Shown: in pieces, positions 1-8,047 of the stretch | How the letters are laid out: every line of letters starts with the position of its first letter | How positions within the stretch are numbered: the first letter of the stretch is position 1 | Assembly: GCA_903887005.1 (NCBI GenBank) | Contig: CAISOH010000386.1 | Coordinates: forward strand, 1-35,007 | Direction: 5' to 3' | DNA from: an uncultured Bacteroidota bacterium | GTDB taxonomy: Bacteria > Bacteroidota > Bacteroidia > Chitinophagales > Chitinophagaceae | Length of the DNA stretch: 35,007 bases | The notes under the pieces: model-generated | Told to the model about the DNA's origin: nothing | Seen by the model: only the letters and a program-made list of their open reading frames with translations | Databases searched by the model: none | Made by a program: the position numbers and the translations under genes

Positions 1-161
1 CACCTTTTCGGTGTGGAACACCTACGCTAAATATGGTAACTTATTGATTGCCAAATTAATAATCGCCGAACTGTTAATATAACCTGAGCTCGATGATAAA
101 TATCAGTTATTAGGCCGTTCTATATTTTGATGGCTATTATGATACTTGCTGAGGTCTTGGG

Positions 162-192
162 GGTGTTCCACACCTTTTCGGTATGGAACACC
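162..192. repeat. array hairpin, copy 2
   Basis: Inverted repeat with 13-nt arms (162-174 and 180-192) around a TTTTC loop. One position is unpaired (A183). The matching right arm at window start (6-18) has G there and would pair fully with this left arm. Confidence 0.8.
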
Positions 193-330
193 ACGCTAAA
201 TATAGTTAACTTATTGATTGCCACATCAATAATCGTCGAACTGTTAATATAACCCGAGAGCGATGATAAATATCAGTTATTAGGCCATTTCTATATTTTG
301 GTGGTTATTATGATACTTGTTGAGGTCTTG

Positions 331-365
331 TAGGTGTCCCACACCTTTTCGGTGTGGGACACCTA
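331..365. repeat. array hairpin, copy 3 (perfect)
   Basis: Perfect inverted repeat with 15-nt arms (331-345 and 351-365) and the same TTTTC loop. Compared with copy 2, TTCC in the left arm is TCCC here, and the right arm changes from GGAA to GGGA to match. The stem is therefore preserved by a paired change. Confidence 0.85.
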
Positions 366-424
366 CGCTAAATACTTATTGATTGCTAAATAAGGTAATC
401 ATCGAATTCACATTGATATAATGC

Positions 425-462
425 AAAAATACCCATAGGTGTCTAACCAACTGTGGGTATTT
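425..462 (-). terminator. rho-independent terminator after the 487-918 gene
   Basis: Inverted repeat AAATACCCA (427-435) / TGGGTATTT (454-462). Read on the minus strand, the stem is followed by a run of T. It lies just downstream of the stop codon of the minus-strand gene at 487-918. Confidence 0.6.
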
Positions 463-486
463 CAAAAAAACGCTGATGCGATTTCC

Positions 487-918
487 TTATACAGTTTCAG
501 CAGAAACCGGTTCTTCAGAAAGCTCAAAATATTTATTATGATCGTTCCTTATACGCCAGTATTTTCTTTTAGCCTTTAAGGTAGCCCCTTTAAAACCATT
601 GGCGTATTCATTAAATTCCTTTTCTATTACATCATGAGTAAATGGCTTTCCCATTAAAGATTGTATAGCAGGTGCGGTATCGCGGCTTTCCCGGTTTTCG
701 TTTTCTATATGCGCAGCCTGTGAGTTCTTTTTGAAACCCAAAAACCGTATAGGCGCAAAATGGTTTTGTCCGTTCACTTTATATATCAGCATAGACCTGC
801 CTTTTTTTATCAGGTCCTGCGCAAACTGCTTTTCCTCTTCGACCTCTGAATTCAGATAACGCTCTATCGTTTTAATATTCTCTATTACCTGGTCGGTATT
901 TTCTACAAAATGTAACAT
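487..918 (-). CDS. hypothetical protein, 143 aa
   Basis: ATG start at 918 and stop at 487, followed by a likely terminator. I do not recognise the family with certainty. The protein is soluble and charged, with no signal peptide or membrane segment. The N-terminal half is helical and acidic (VEEEKQFAQDLIKKG). A central stretch, MLIYKVNGQNHFAPIRFLGF at about residues 43-62, recalls the small beta-rich modules found before HNH nuclease domains in some restriction proteins, but no HNH motif follows here. That resemblance is weak. The gene is transcribed away from the toxin-antitoxin pair, in the same direction. It lies next to the hairpin array, in a stretch of small accessory genes. Confidence 0.6.
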   Translation of the reverse strand: MLHFVENTDQVIENIKTIERYLNSEVEEEKQFAQDLIKKGRSMLIYKVNGQNHFAPIRFLGFKKNSQAAHIENENRESRDTAPAIQSLMGKPFTHDVIEKEFNEYANGFKGATLKAKRKYWRIRNDHNKYFELSEEPVSAETV

Positions 919-1048
919 ATTATTTTATTTTATCGTTAATTATTTATTTTTATCCGGGAATGGATGTACTGATGACCTTTGAGCCCAAAAAAATACAATC
1001 TCAAACAGCATTTCTACCGGCTGGGCATTTATCAGATCTGAACTTTAA

Positions 1049-1270
1049 CTAAATAATTCCTCTGCTCAGTTTATTGAGCAAAGTCACATAGGCAGCCTTG
1101 GCTCCTGCAGGCAACTCGGCTATCACTTCAGGCTCAATATGTGGATACGACTTTGTGTCAGACCATTCTATTTTACCATTCCACTTTTTTTGAAGTTCGG
1201 GAGAGGTTTGTTTCATTATTCTTCCAAAATAAGAGTTGAACTTGCTCTTTAGTTCCGGTGTTATTGTCAT
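1049..1270 (-). CDS. hypothetical small protein, 73 aa
   Basis: The frame can be extended upstream to a TTG at 1303, but the ATG at 1270 is the more credible start, giving a protein beginning MTITPELKSK. It is soluble with mixed charge and no recognised motif. The C-terminal part (AELPAGAKAAYVTLLNKLSR) looks helical. It stands between two unrelated small genes with no overlap to either, and no clear Shine-Dalgarno is seen. It could be real or chance; its regular amino-acid composition favours real. Confidence 0.4.
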   Translation of the reverse strand: MTITPELKSKFNSYFGRIMKQTSPELQKKWNGKIEWSDTKSYPHIEPEVIAELPAGAKAAYVTLLNKLSRGII

Positions 1271-1507
1271 AGATAGATTTAAATCATGCTGAAAAAAAGA
1301 CAAAAAATTGCTGATAAAAAAACCTTCTCTATATACAAAAAAGGAGATAAATTAACTCAACAAAAATTGGTTAAGGTGTAAGGTAGCCTTTTTCCTTCAC
1401 ATATGGGCCATTTACCTGAATACAATATACTTATTCTGATGATAATTAACATAATTAGTATTATTTGGAAGGCAGAAAACAGCATTTACATATATAAAAA
1501 TAAAACT

Positions 1508-1801
1508 CTATTTTAATTTTTTCGCTGGGTTTTGCCTGGTATCAAAAAAGGTCATCAATTCTACTTTGTTTCGTTTCTTTCGGTAAAGTAATAAGTTATG
1601 TTTAGTTATTATCGCCTCATGAACATTTTCCTTACCTGATTTTCTATATAAAGAAGGGTTAGTACTTATCATATCAAGAACTATTTTAGTGCGGGCAATG
1701 AAGCTGGCAATTTCCTTGTCTGACCAATTCAATCTCAGCCATTCGATAATCTCATTATATCGTTTTGCAGCTTTAGGCAACCAAACTATTTCGTAAGCCA
1801 T
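1508..1801 (-). CDS. RelE/ParE-superfamily toxin
   Basis: 97 aa, the usual size of ParE/RelE-type toxins. The N-terminus (MAYEIVWLPKAAKRYNEI) has the beta-strand then helix pattern of the fold. The C-terminus has the typical final strand and tail, VELMTFFDTRQNPAKKL. By family, such proteins are either ribosome-dependent mRNA interferases (RelE) or gyrase poisons (ParE); the sequence alone does not decide. The start ATG lies 16 nt inside the upstream antitoxin gene, so the two are almost certainly translationally coupled, antitoxin first. The reading frame is intact. Confidence 0.8.
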   Translation of the reverse strand: MAYEIVWLPKAAKRYNEIIEWLRLNWSDKEIASFIARTKIVLDMISTNPSLYRKSGKENVHEAIITKHNLLLYRKKRNKVELMTFFDTRQNPAKKLK

Positions 1802-2022
1802 TTTTCATATCTTTTCATCACTTCATCAGTTGTAAAACCTTCTCCTTTTTCAGATTCCAGTTTTGCTTCTGCCACATCGGCTTTTACATGTTCCGGTAAT
1901 TTATCCCAAAAATCTTCTTCCTGGTCAATTTCAAGGATAGCCCGTACCATTCTTAAGGATTTATCATCCGCTTTATCTATATACTTTTTTACTTCTTTTC
2001 GCAATGCCTGAGTTGCCGTCAT
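1786..2022 (-). CDS. antitoxin of the RelE/ParE-type pair
   Basis: 78 aa, acidic and helical, starting at ATG 2022 and overlapping the toxin start by 16 nt. The N-terminal part (MTATQALRKEVKKYIDKADD) and the C-terminal peptide (GEGFTTDEVMKRYEKWL) follow the plan of small antitoxins commonly paired with RelE/ParE toxins in Bacteroidota. The C-terminal segment is the part expected to wrap the toxin. No ribbon-helix-helix motif is obvious. The orphan antitoxin at 11698-11904 has the same plan. A TAnnTTTG box lies 16 nt upstream of the start. Confidence 0.75.
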   Translation of the reverse strand: MTATQALRKEVKKYIDKADDKSLRMVRAILEIDQEEDFWDKLPEHVKADVAEAKLESEKGEGFTTDEVMKRYEKWLTK

Positions 2023-2038
2023 AAATCAACTGTTTATA

Positions 2039-2046
2039 CAAATTTA
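2039..2046 (-). promoter_or_regulatory. -7 box for the toxin-antitoxin pair
   Basis: TAAATTTG on the minus strand matches the Bacteroidota -7 consensus TAnnTTTG and ends 16 nt before the antitoxin ATG. No good -33 TTG is seen at the right distance, so this is a tentative call. Confidence 0.4.
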
Positions 2047-2148
2047 CTGAAATTTTACATTTTGAAGTTATTTTGATAACGGGACATGAAAAATCCTGAG
2101 ATAATTATACTATAATCGGGGTAGATTAATGTATATATCTATTGAGGG

Positions 2149-2222
2149 CTTTGCGGTCTTGACTTTTATATAATTTACTAACAATCAAATAATTATACTT
2201 TGCGTCTTTGCGCCTTTGCGAG
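2149..2222. repeat. dispersed CTTTGCG element, copy 1
   Basis: Contains three close CTTTGCG repeats at 2198-2220, preceded by TTATATAATTT and ATAATT blocks. The same arrangement occurs at 12898-12969, so this is a dispersed non-coding repeat. The 2023-2376 interval otherwise shows no gene, only this element and the promoter at 2351. Confidence 0.6.
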
Positions 2223-2350
2223 AGATGTTTATTGCACCTGTTTTACCCCGTGAGAAGTATGACAATTATTGTGTTTGAGTGAAAGTCACGGATAGCACAC
2301 ACTTTTGATTTTTGAATTTTAACTTTTGAATTTATACTCCGGCATTATTA

Positions 2351-2379
2351 TTGTATTAGCGTAGAGGTCATTACATTTG
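2351..2379 (+). promoter_or_regulatory. promoter of the ABC transporter pair
   Basis: TTG at 2351-2353, an 18-nt spacer, then TACATTTG at 2372-2379. This is a good match to the Bacteroidota housekeeping promoter (TTG / TAnnTTTG). Transcription would begin near 2385, leaving a leader of about 13 nt before ATG 2398. It also rules out the upstream in-frame TTG at 2377 as a start codon, because that TTG is inside the -7 box. Confidence 0.6.
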
Positions 2380-2397
2380 ATACTTAATTTAAGGAAA

Positions 2398-3042
2398 ATG
2401 CAGTTATCCTTACAGGGAATAGTACCGGTACCATTGCGCGAAAAAATAAGTACTTACCAGTCGGGTATTTGGAAAAGCCCGGTGGTTTTGAATAAAGGTG
2501 AATACATTTCTATACAGGCGCCATCAGGTACCGGCAAGACAACGCTAATACACATACTCTACGGCCTCAGGAAAGATTATGAAGGGGAAGTGATATGGGG
2601 GACTCATACCCTTAATGCAACAGACAATGAAGCATTAGCCAGGCTGCGCACTAAAAATATCAGCGTTATATTCCAGGATATGCGCCTGTTCCCGGAACTT
2701 ACGGCATGGGAGAATATCGAGATAAAACTGAAACTTACCAATACCGTAACAGCGCACCAGGCCACGGAATGGCTGGAAAGGCTGGGGCTTAAGGATAAGA
2801 AAAACGCTATGGGCAACACATTATCTTATGGAGAGCAACAGCGTATAGCAATTATCAGGGCGCTGCTGCAACCCTTTGAATGGCTGCTGATGGATGAGCC
2901 TTTCAGCCACCTCGACCTTGCCAATATTGAAAAAGCAATAGCCCTTATTGGTGAAGTGGTAAAGACGCATAATGCAGGAATGATACTCGCAGACCTTGAT
3001 GAAAACAACTATTTTCCATACACCCAAAAGATACTGCTGTGA
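2398..3042 (+). CDS. ABC transporter ATP-binding protein (LolD-like)
   Basis: 214 aa from ATG 2398, which follows AAGG and a credible promoter. The nucleotide-binding domain is complete: Walker A APSGTGKTTL (about residues 44-53), Q-loop VIFQDMRLF, ABC signature LSYGEQQR, Walker B WLLMDEPF and the D-loop SHLD. The terminal switch region is unusual: the segment MILADLDENNYF has Asp where most ABC ATPases have the switch His. The stop overlaps the GTG start of the permease gene by 4 nt, so both are translated together. Size and partner match LolCDE/MacB-type systems, which use ATP to work on lipids, lipoproteins or periplasmic partners rather than import solutes. The actual substrate is not readable. 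Confidence 0.9.
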   Translation: MQLSLQGIVPVPLREKISTYQSGIWKSPVVLNKGEYISIQAPSGTGKTTLIHILYGLRKDYEGEVIWGTHTLNATDNEALARLRTKNISVIFQDMRLFPELTAWENIEIKLKLTNTVTAHQATEWLERLGLKDKKNAMGNTLSYGEQQRIAIIRALLQPFEWLLMDEPFSHLDLANIEKAIALIGEVVKTHNAGMILADLDENNYFPYTQKILL

Positions 3043-4244
3043 GTGATAATGTTCAGAAAAATATACTAAAGAAACTGCTGCTTCGTACCCAAAACCGTTC
3101 GAGGCTTTGGGCTGCTCTGATGGCGCTGTGCATCGGCACTACCCTGCTGCTGTTATCTGTCATGATTTGGTGGAATTTCCGGGAATTGCTTTTTGGAAAA
3201 AACCAGAACGACACACTTGGAAGTACCTACCTTATTATTGGGAAAAAAGTTACAGAACAAAATATGGGTGTGGCCAATGCAACTGTTTTCACACACCAGG
3301 ATATAGATGATCTTAAACATGCGCCGCAGGTAGAAGACTTAGGGATTATCTCCTCTAACCATTTCCCTGTTTATGCCATGATGGGAGGCAAGCTGGCATT
3401 CGCTACCGACCTGGCTTTAGAAAGCGTACCGGATAAATTCATTGATAAAATGCCTGCTGACTGGAAATGGGAACCCGGCAGCAAAAATCTGCCAATTATT
3501 ATCTCTTCACAGTTCCTGGATATTTACAATTATGTTTTCGCACCCAGCCAGGGACTCCCGCAACTGTCTGAAGGCTCGGTTAAATCTATAGTACTCAATT
3601 TCAAAGCGGGAAGCGGAGACCAGAGCGAAATGTTCCTCGCCCATGTAGTTGGTTTTTCCGACCGCATAGGCTCCGTATTGGCGCCACAGTCATTCATAGA
3701 CTACGGAAATAAAAAATGGAGTAAACCAGGCATACCGGAAGCGCCATCACAAATTATCCTGAAAACCAAAGACCCTTCAGATACAAAATTTGCCGGCTAC
3801 CTGCAAAAACATGATTACAACACAAATCCTGAGAACCTGCGCTGGAGCAGGATACGCGCGATTGTAGAAGTAGTAACAAGCGCTACAGGCATTCTTGCCT
3901 TATTCCTGATGGGAATAGGGACATTAGTATTTATCCTGTTCATAGAACTTACTATAGCCCGCGCGCAAAACTCATTGACCTTATTATTGCAGATTGGTTA
4001 CAGCCCGCATTATCTAAGCCGCTTCATGATAAACCGTTTCCTCCCTATGGTGTTGGCTACGGTAATTATTTCCATGGTTATTACTGTTATTGGCCAGGCG
4101 GTAGCCTCCGCGGCGGTAGTTTCCCAGGGACTTATATTGCCTGCAATACCCGGCTGGCCGGTATGGGCAGCATTGATAATAAGTACTGCAATATTGGTGA
4201 CTCTTGTATCAAAGTCTGTCAGCGGAGCGATAAAAAAACAATGA
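3039..4244 (+). CDS. FtsX-like ABC transporter permease
   Basis: 401 aa starting at GTG 3039, overlapping the ATPase stop (GTGA). One N-terminal membrane segment (about residues 24-45, LWAALMALCIGTTLLLLSVM) is followed by a periplasmic domain of roughly 230 residues. Three more membrane segments then span the C-terminal 125 residues. This 1+3 topology with a large loop after the first helix is that of the FtsX/MacB/LolE permease family. The periplasmic part has no motif I recognise. Together with the preceding gene it should form an ATP-driven complex in the inner membrane. No third subunit (LolC-like or periplasmic adaptor) lies next to it. Confidence 0.85.
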   Translation: MSDNVQKNILKKLLLRTQNRSRLWAALMALCIGTTLLLLSVMIWWNFRELLFGKNQNDTLGSTYLIIGKKVTEQNMGVANATVFTHQDIDDLKHAPQVEDLGIISSNHFPVYAMMGGKLAFATDLALESVPDKFIDKMPADWKWEPGSKNLPIIISSQFLDIYNYVFAPSQGLPQLSEGSVKSIVLNFKAGSGDQSEMFLAHVVGFSDRIGSVLAPQSFIDYGNKKWSKPGIPEAPSQIILKTKDPSDTKFAGYLQKHDYNTNPENLRWSRIRAIVEVVTSATGILALFLMGIGTLVFILFIELTIARAQNSLTLLLQIGYSPHYLSRFMINRFLPMVLATVIISMVITVIGQAVASAAVVSQGLILPAIPGWPVWAALIISTAILVTLVSKSVSGAIKKQ

Positions 4245-4300
4245 AAGAATCTATCCTTCTGCAATGTTTTTTTACAATAGATTGTATATAGGATGCATTA

Positions 4301-4726
4301 TCAGATGACTGATTTCAGGCTTCTGTTGATGTACAGGACGTTAATTACGAGTCCAAAAACGACAATCCATTGTTGGTATTTATCAATGCCGCTGCCAAAG
4401 AAAAATTCTCTTATACAACCCCAGGCGTTCAATTGCTGATAGCCATCATAGTATTGCCTGTTGTTAATTAAAAACGATATGCCTACCGTATAAAATAAAA
4501 TGATGAAAATGATATTGAAAATGTGAAATACTGTCCTGTCTTCATCTCCGGGCCAGAAGTATTGTTTTATGGAAATCAAACAAGTAATGGCAAGAGCAAA
4601 GTTTATGTAATCAAAAAGATGGGTAAAAAAACTTACACCTCTGAGTCTGTCAGCAGCCAGGCAGTATATCGGGAAAGTAATCACTGCCAGGAAAAATGAA
4701 AATCTTTTTATATTTCTTTCCATCAA
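4301..4726 (-). CDS. small multi-spanning membrane protein, 141 aa
   Basis: Unrecognised. Four hydrophobic segments are visible: about residues 10-25 (FFLAVITFPIYCLAA), 38-53 (FDYINFALAITCLISI), 67-87 (HIFNIIFIILFYTVGISFLI) and 118-134 (WIVVFGLVINVLYI). The linkers are short and rich in Tyr, Asp and Arg. It converges with the ABC permease gene, 57 nt away, and lies downstream of the symporter gene on the same strand with a 92-nt gap. It has no catalytic motif. Confidence 0.6.
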   Translation of the reverse strand: MMERNIKRFSFFLAVITFPIYCLAADRLRGVSFFTHLFDYINFALAITCLISIKQYFWPGDEDRTVFHIFNIIFIILFYTVGISFLINNRQYYDGYQQLNAWGCIREFFFGSGIDKYQQWIVVFGLVINVLYINRSLKSVI

Positions 4727-4818
4727 AAGGCGAAAATAATCAATTATTTCATTTTATTATAACATTCACATTGCAATAACATAATTGCTGATAATATAAT
4801 AATTTTCTCAAAGTTGCA

Positions 4819-6066
4819 TTAATTCAAACCACCTTCCCACTTGGATACTACTGCCGTAGCAATGCTGTTACCAACTACATTCATTGACGCCCTGCCCATA
4901 TCCATCAACGGATCTATTCCAAGTAACAGGGCAAGGCCTGCTTCCGGTATCTTAAAAGTAGCCAAAGTGCCTGCCACTACTACTAATGATGCACGCGGCA
5001 CACCTGCAATCCCTTTACTTGTCAGCATCAATACAAGAAGCATACTTATCTGCGTACCGGTATCAAGGTGAATGCCGTAAGACTGTGCAATAAATAATGA
5101 GGCAAAGGTCATGTACATCATAGAACCGGCAAGATTAAAAGAATAACCTAAGGGCAATACGAAACTTACTATCTTTTCATCACAACCAAAACGTTCCAGT
5201 TCAAGCAATAATTTGGGGAAGGCCGCCTCGCTGCTATTGGTAGAAAATGCAATCAATGCAGGTTCTTTGATGTGGATCAATAAACTGAATACACGTTTAC
5301 GAAGAAATAAATAAGTTACAAACAGAAGAATACCCAACAAAATAAACAAGCCAATATAAAACTCCCCGATAAACAGAGAATAAGTACTTAATACCCCTAA
5401 TCCTTGTTTTGCAATAACCACTGTCATAGCCCCAAAAACGGCAACCGGGGCGAAATTCATGATATAGCCGGTCATCTTTAAAATGATATGCGCAAAGGAA
5501 TCAAGCGCCTTGATGATTATATGGCCTTTCTCTCCCAACGATGCCGTAGCCACTCCGAAAAACAAAGAAAATACTACCACCTGGAGTATCTCATTCTTAG
5601 CCATAGCATCAAATAAACTGGTAGGGAAAATGTGGCTGATAAAATCACGCAATGTCAGTGAAGCATTAGCGGTGGTAACACCTGAAGAAACAGGTATAGG
5701 CAAATGCATACGCGCTCCCGGTTCAAAAAAATTGACCAGCAGCATACCAAGTATTAAACTGACAAAAGAACCTGCAATAAACCAAAGCATTGTTTTACCA
5801 CCAATACGTCCAACAGCGTTTATGTTTCCCTGCTTTGCAACGCCAACCACCAACGTACTAAAGACCAGTGGGGCCACAATCATCTTTATTAGCCGCAGAA
5901 AAATATCTGCCAGTAATGAGAAAGGCTCAAGAATCTTTTCCGGCACGGCCCCGTTTGTAGCAGCATAATGCCGGTTAAGAATAAAACCTAAGCCTATGCC
6001 CGCTATCATAGCAAGGATGATATATAAAGTGAGCCGGTTGCTTTTATTGGATTTGGAGTCTGTCAT
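4819..6066 (-). CDS. dicarboxylate/amino acid:cation symporter (DAACS, GltP/DctA family)
   Basis: 415 aa, full length for the family. The start ATG is at 6066. Family landmarks appear in order: the N-terminal PLVFSTLVVGVA; the re-entrant serine-rich stretch STNSSEAAFPKL (family form usually SSSATLP, here altered to SSEAAFP); GYSFNLAGSMMYMTFASLF; SKGIAGVPRAS; and the C-terminal IDPLMDMGRASMNVVGNSIAT carrying the substrate- and cation-binding Asp and Asn residues. Such proteins import C4-dicarboxylates, glutamate or aspartate with H+ or Na+ across the inner membrane. The Ala-Ala-Phe-Pro variant in hairpin 1 makes substrate prediction unsafe. It may be in one transcription unit with the PLP enzyme and era, 46 nt apart. 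Confidence 0.9.
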   Translation of the reverse strand: MTDSKSNKSNRLTLYIILAMIAGIGLGFILNRHYAATNGAVPEKILEPFSLLADIFLRLIKMIVAPLVFSTLVVGVAKQGNINAVGRIGGKTMLWFIAGSFVSLILGMLLVNFFEPGARMHLPIPVSSGVTTANASLTLRDFISHIFPTSLFDAMAKNEILQVVVFSLFFGVATASLGEKGHIIIKALDSFAHIILKMTGYIMNFAPVAVFGAMTVVIAKQGLGVLSTYSLFIGEFYIGLFILLGILLFVTYLFLRKRVFSLLIHIKEPALIAFSTNSSEAAFPKLLLELERFGCDEKIVSFVLPLGYSFNLAGSMMYMTFASLFIAQSYGIHLDTGTQISMLLVLMLTSKGIAGVPRASLVVVAGTLATFKIPEAGLALLLGIDPLMDMGRASMNVVGNSIATAVVSKWEGGLN

Positions 6067-6111
6067 TCCATGAAAATAATTCTTGTTGCTGATTATTTTG
6101 CATTTTCTTTC

Positions 6112-7011
6112 TCAAAAACATAATTCATCCTTCACAGACACATTCCCTTGCAAACCACCCGAATGGATACAGAGTATCCTGTCACAACTTGAGAAGGAAT
6201 TATTGGCAAGCATCTCACTCATACCATACATCATCTTGGAGGTATAAACAACATCAAGCGGTATCTTATGCTCCCTGTAAAAGTCATTCATAAAATTGAG
6301 CAGGTTATTATTCCATTTTCCAAAACCTCCAAAATGCCATTCGTCAAATAATTGCCAGTTTTTGTTTTTAACAGGTATTATATGGTCACTGATATACGCT
6401 TTAAGATAAGCGCCTTTCTTCATGGGCGCAAAGCCTAAAATTTGCTGCTGATCATTTATTTTATTTCTGATACCAATTAAAGTAGTCCCGCTGCCCACGG
6501 CAACCGCTATATGAGAATAGTCATCCTTTATAAACCTGTCCAGCAAGCCGGCCCCTGCCCTGCCCCATTCATTTGCACCACCTTCCGGGATCATAAATAT
6601 TTCATCGAAATGCGCGACAATATTTTTTATCCATTTCGGTTCATGCTTGTTATTATAATCTTCTTTTGTTACAAAAATAAGCTCCATACCTTCCGCTCTG
6701 CATGCTTCAAGAGTGGGCGTAAGTACATTATATTTTCCACGTACGATACCTACTGCTCTGATACCAAACTTTTTTGCTGTAAATGCTGTAGCGATAAGAT
6801 GATTGGAATATCCTCCTCCGGAGGTAACTATTGTTTTAAAACCATGATCCATAGCGTAAGCCACGTTTAATCTGAGCTTAAACCATTTATTGCCCGACAC
6901 TACGGGGTGTATCAGGTCGAGCCGCAGCATATCTAATGCCGCTACTTTATTATTATACCAGAATTTATTCAGGGGCTGAATTACAGCACGGCGCTCATCA
7001 ATTATATCCAT
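6112..7011 (-). CDS. PLP-dependent ACC deaminase/D-cysteine desulfhydrase-like protein
   Basis: About 299 aa if started at ATG 7011 (MDIIDERRAV). A longer frame reaches 7101, but family proteins begin about 40 residues before the PLP lysine, so 7011 is preferred; ATG 7032 is an alternative. Key features are HPVVSGNKWFKL with the Schiff-base lysine, SGGGYSNHL for cofactor phosphate and substrate binding, GIVRGKYN, the glycine loop VGSGTTLIG and the final HSGGLQGN. This is the fold-type II PLP family that includes 1-aminocyclopropane-1-carboxylate deaminase and D-cysteine desulfhydrase. In most bacteria without plant contact the desulfhydrase or a related activity is more likely. The start lies inside the 3' end of era (14-nt overlap), so translation is probably coupled. 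Confidence 0.85.
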   Translation of the reverse strand: MDIIDERRAVIQPLNKFWYNNKVAALDMLRLDLIHPVVSGNKWFKLRLNVAYAMDHGFKTIVTSGGGYSNHLIATAFTAKKFGIRAVGIVRGKYNVLTPTLEACRAEGMELIFVTKEDYNNKHEPKWIKNIVAHFDEIFMIPEGGANEWGRAGAGLLDRFIKDDYSHIAVAVGSGTTLIGIRNKINDQQQILGFAPMKKGAYLKAYISDHIIPVKNKNWQLFDEWHFGGFGKWNNNLLNFMNDFYREHKIPLDVVYTSKMMYGMSEMLANNSFSSCDRILCIHSGGLQGNVSVKDELCF

Positions 7012-7882
7012 ACTCACGCAGATAGTTTTCATTATCACGCCACTTGGGGCGTACCTTAATAAATAATTCGAGGTGTACTTTTTTTTGCAGGAATTCTTCA
7101 ATAACTTTTCTGGAGTTAATACCCAATTGTTTTATCATACTCCCGCACTTTCCTAACAGGATCATTTTTTGCGTTTCCCGGCTTACTATTATATCCGCCT
7201 TTATTACCGTCAGGGTTGTTTTTTCTTCAAACGATTGCACCAATACTGCAGCATGGTAAGGGATCTCTTCTTCATAAAGCGCATATATCTGCTCACGAAT
7301 CATTTCACCCACAAAAAACCGTTCTGAACGATCTGAAATGCTGTCATCAGGATAAAAAGCAAAACCTTCCGGCAGATGTTTTAATATCAGCGGCAATATC
7401 TTATCCGTATTGGTTTGTTTTCTCGCCGATATTGCCAGTACTTCCCATTTCGGGAACCGTTCTTTATAAAGTTTAATGGTAGCCTCTATTGTACTCTTAT
7501 CCTTTACGGTATCTGTTTTATTGAGCAGGAGTATAGTTGGCACTTTTAGTTTTAAGGAATTACTGATCAATTCAAAATCTTCTATAGGTTGGTTAATATC
7601 ATGCATCAGTAAAGCTACATCCGCATCTTCAAGTGCGCTTTTTACCTGCTGCATCATTTTCTGGTGCAGTTTGTATTTAGGCTCAATAATACCAGGTGTA
7701 TCAGAAAACACAATCTGGTAATCCGGCTCTGTAAGGATACCAAGTATGCGGTGGCGGGTGGTCTGGACCTTTGGTGAAATAATAACCAGGCGCTCTCCCA
7801 GCAACAGGTTGAGCAAGGTTGACTTACCAGCATTCGGAGCTCCGAAGATATTTACAAACCCGGATTTAAATTTTTCAGGCAT
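6998..7882 (-). CDS. era: GTPase Era
   Basis: 294 aa, normal length. The GTPase domain has G1 GAPNAGKST (about residues 14-22), G3 DTPG, G4 NKTD and G5 ISARK. A C-terminal KH domain follows, with the RNA-binding helix-turn motif LLGKCGSMIKQLGINSRK and the conserved tail VHLELFIKVRPKWR. Era binds the 3' end of 16S rRNA and takes part in 30S assembly at the membrane. All switch motifs are intact. It is followed directly by the PLP enzyme gene with a 14-nt overlap. A TAnnTTTG box lies five bases before the ATG. Confidence 0.97.
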   Translation of the reverse strand: MPEKFKSGFVNIFGAPNAGKSTLLNLLLGERLVIISPKVQTTRHRILGILTEPDYQIVFSDTPGIIEPKYKLHQKMMQQVKSALEDADVALLMHDINQPIEDFELISNSLKLKVPTILLLNKTDTVKDKSTIEATIKLYKERFPKWEVLAISARKQTNTDKILPLILKHLPEGFAFYPDDSISDRSERFFVGEMIREQIYALYEEEIPYHAAVLVQSFEEKTTLTVIKADIIVSRETQKMILLGKCGSMIKQLGINSRKVIEEFLQKKVHLELFIKVRPKWRDNENYLREYGYN

Positions 7883-7887
7883 TACAG

Positions 7888-7895
7888 CAAAAATA
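7888..7895 (-). promoter_or_regulatory. -7 box close to era start
   Basis: TATTTTTG on the minus strand, ending 5 nt before the era ATG. The -33 position is poor. If used, the transcript would start at or within a few bases of the start codon. Confidence 0.35.
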
Positions 7896-8047
7896 AGCCG
7901 AATAGTTTATAAGTGAAGTTGATAAAATAAATCCTGATATATTGCACAGTTACATTTCTTTTTTTAAGGAGCCAAAACTGTGAATAGTAAGTCTGTTTAA
8001 AGGTTTAGCAACAAAAAAATGGAAAGAAAAAGTAACTCCAATCAATG

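Larger units (their letters stand above)
1..365. repeat. tandem array of ~170-bp units with hairpins
   Basis: Two nearly identical units and the start of a third lie head to tail. The string CACCTTTTCGG occurs at 1, 171 and 342, giving periods of 170 and 171 bp. Units 1 and 2 are about 90% alike by eye through the whole spacer (for example the shared TATCAGTTATTAGGCC and TATGATACTTG). The third unit is recognisable only to about 385 and then diverges. The array begins before the window edge, so its full copy number is unknown. No open reading frame spans the units. A function cannot be read from the sequence. Confidence 0.85.
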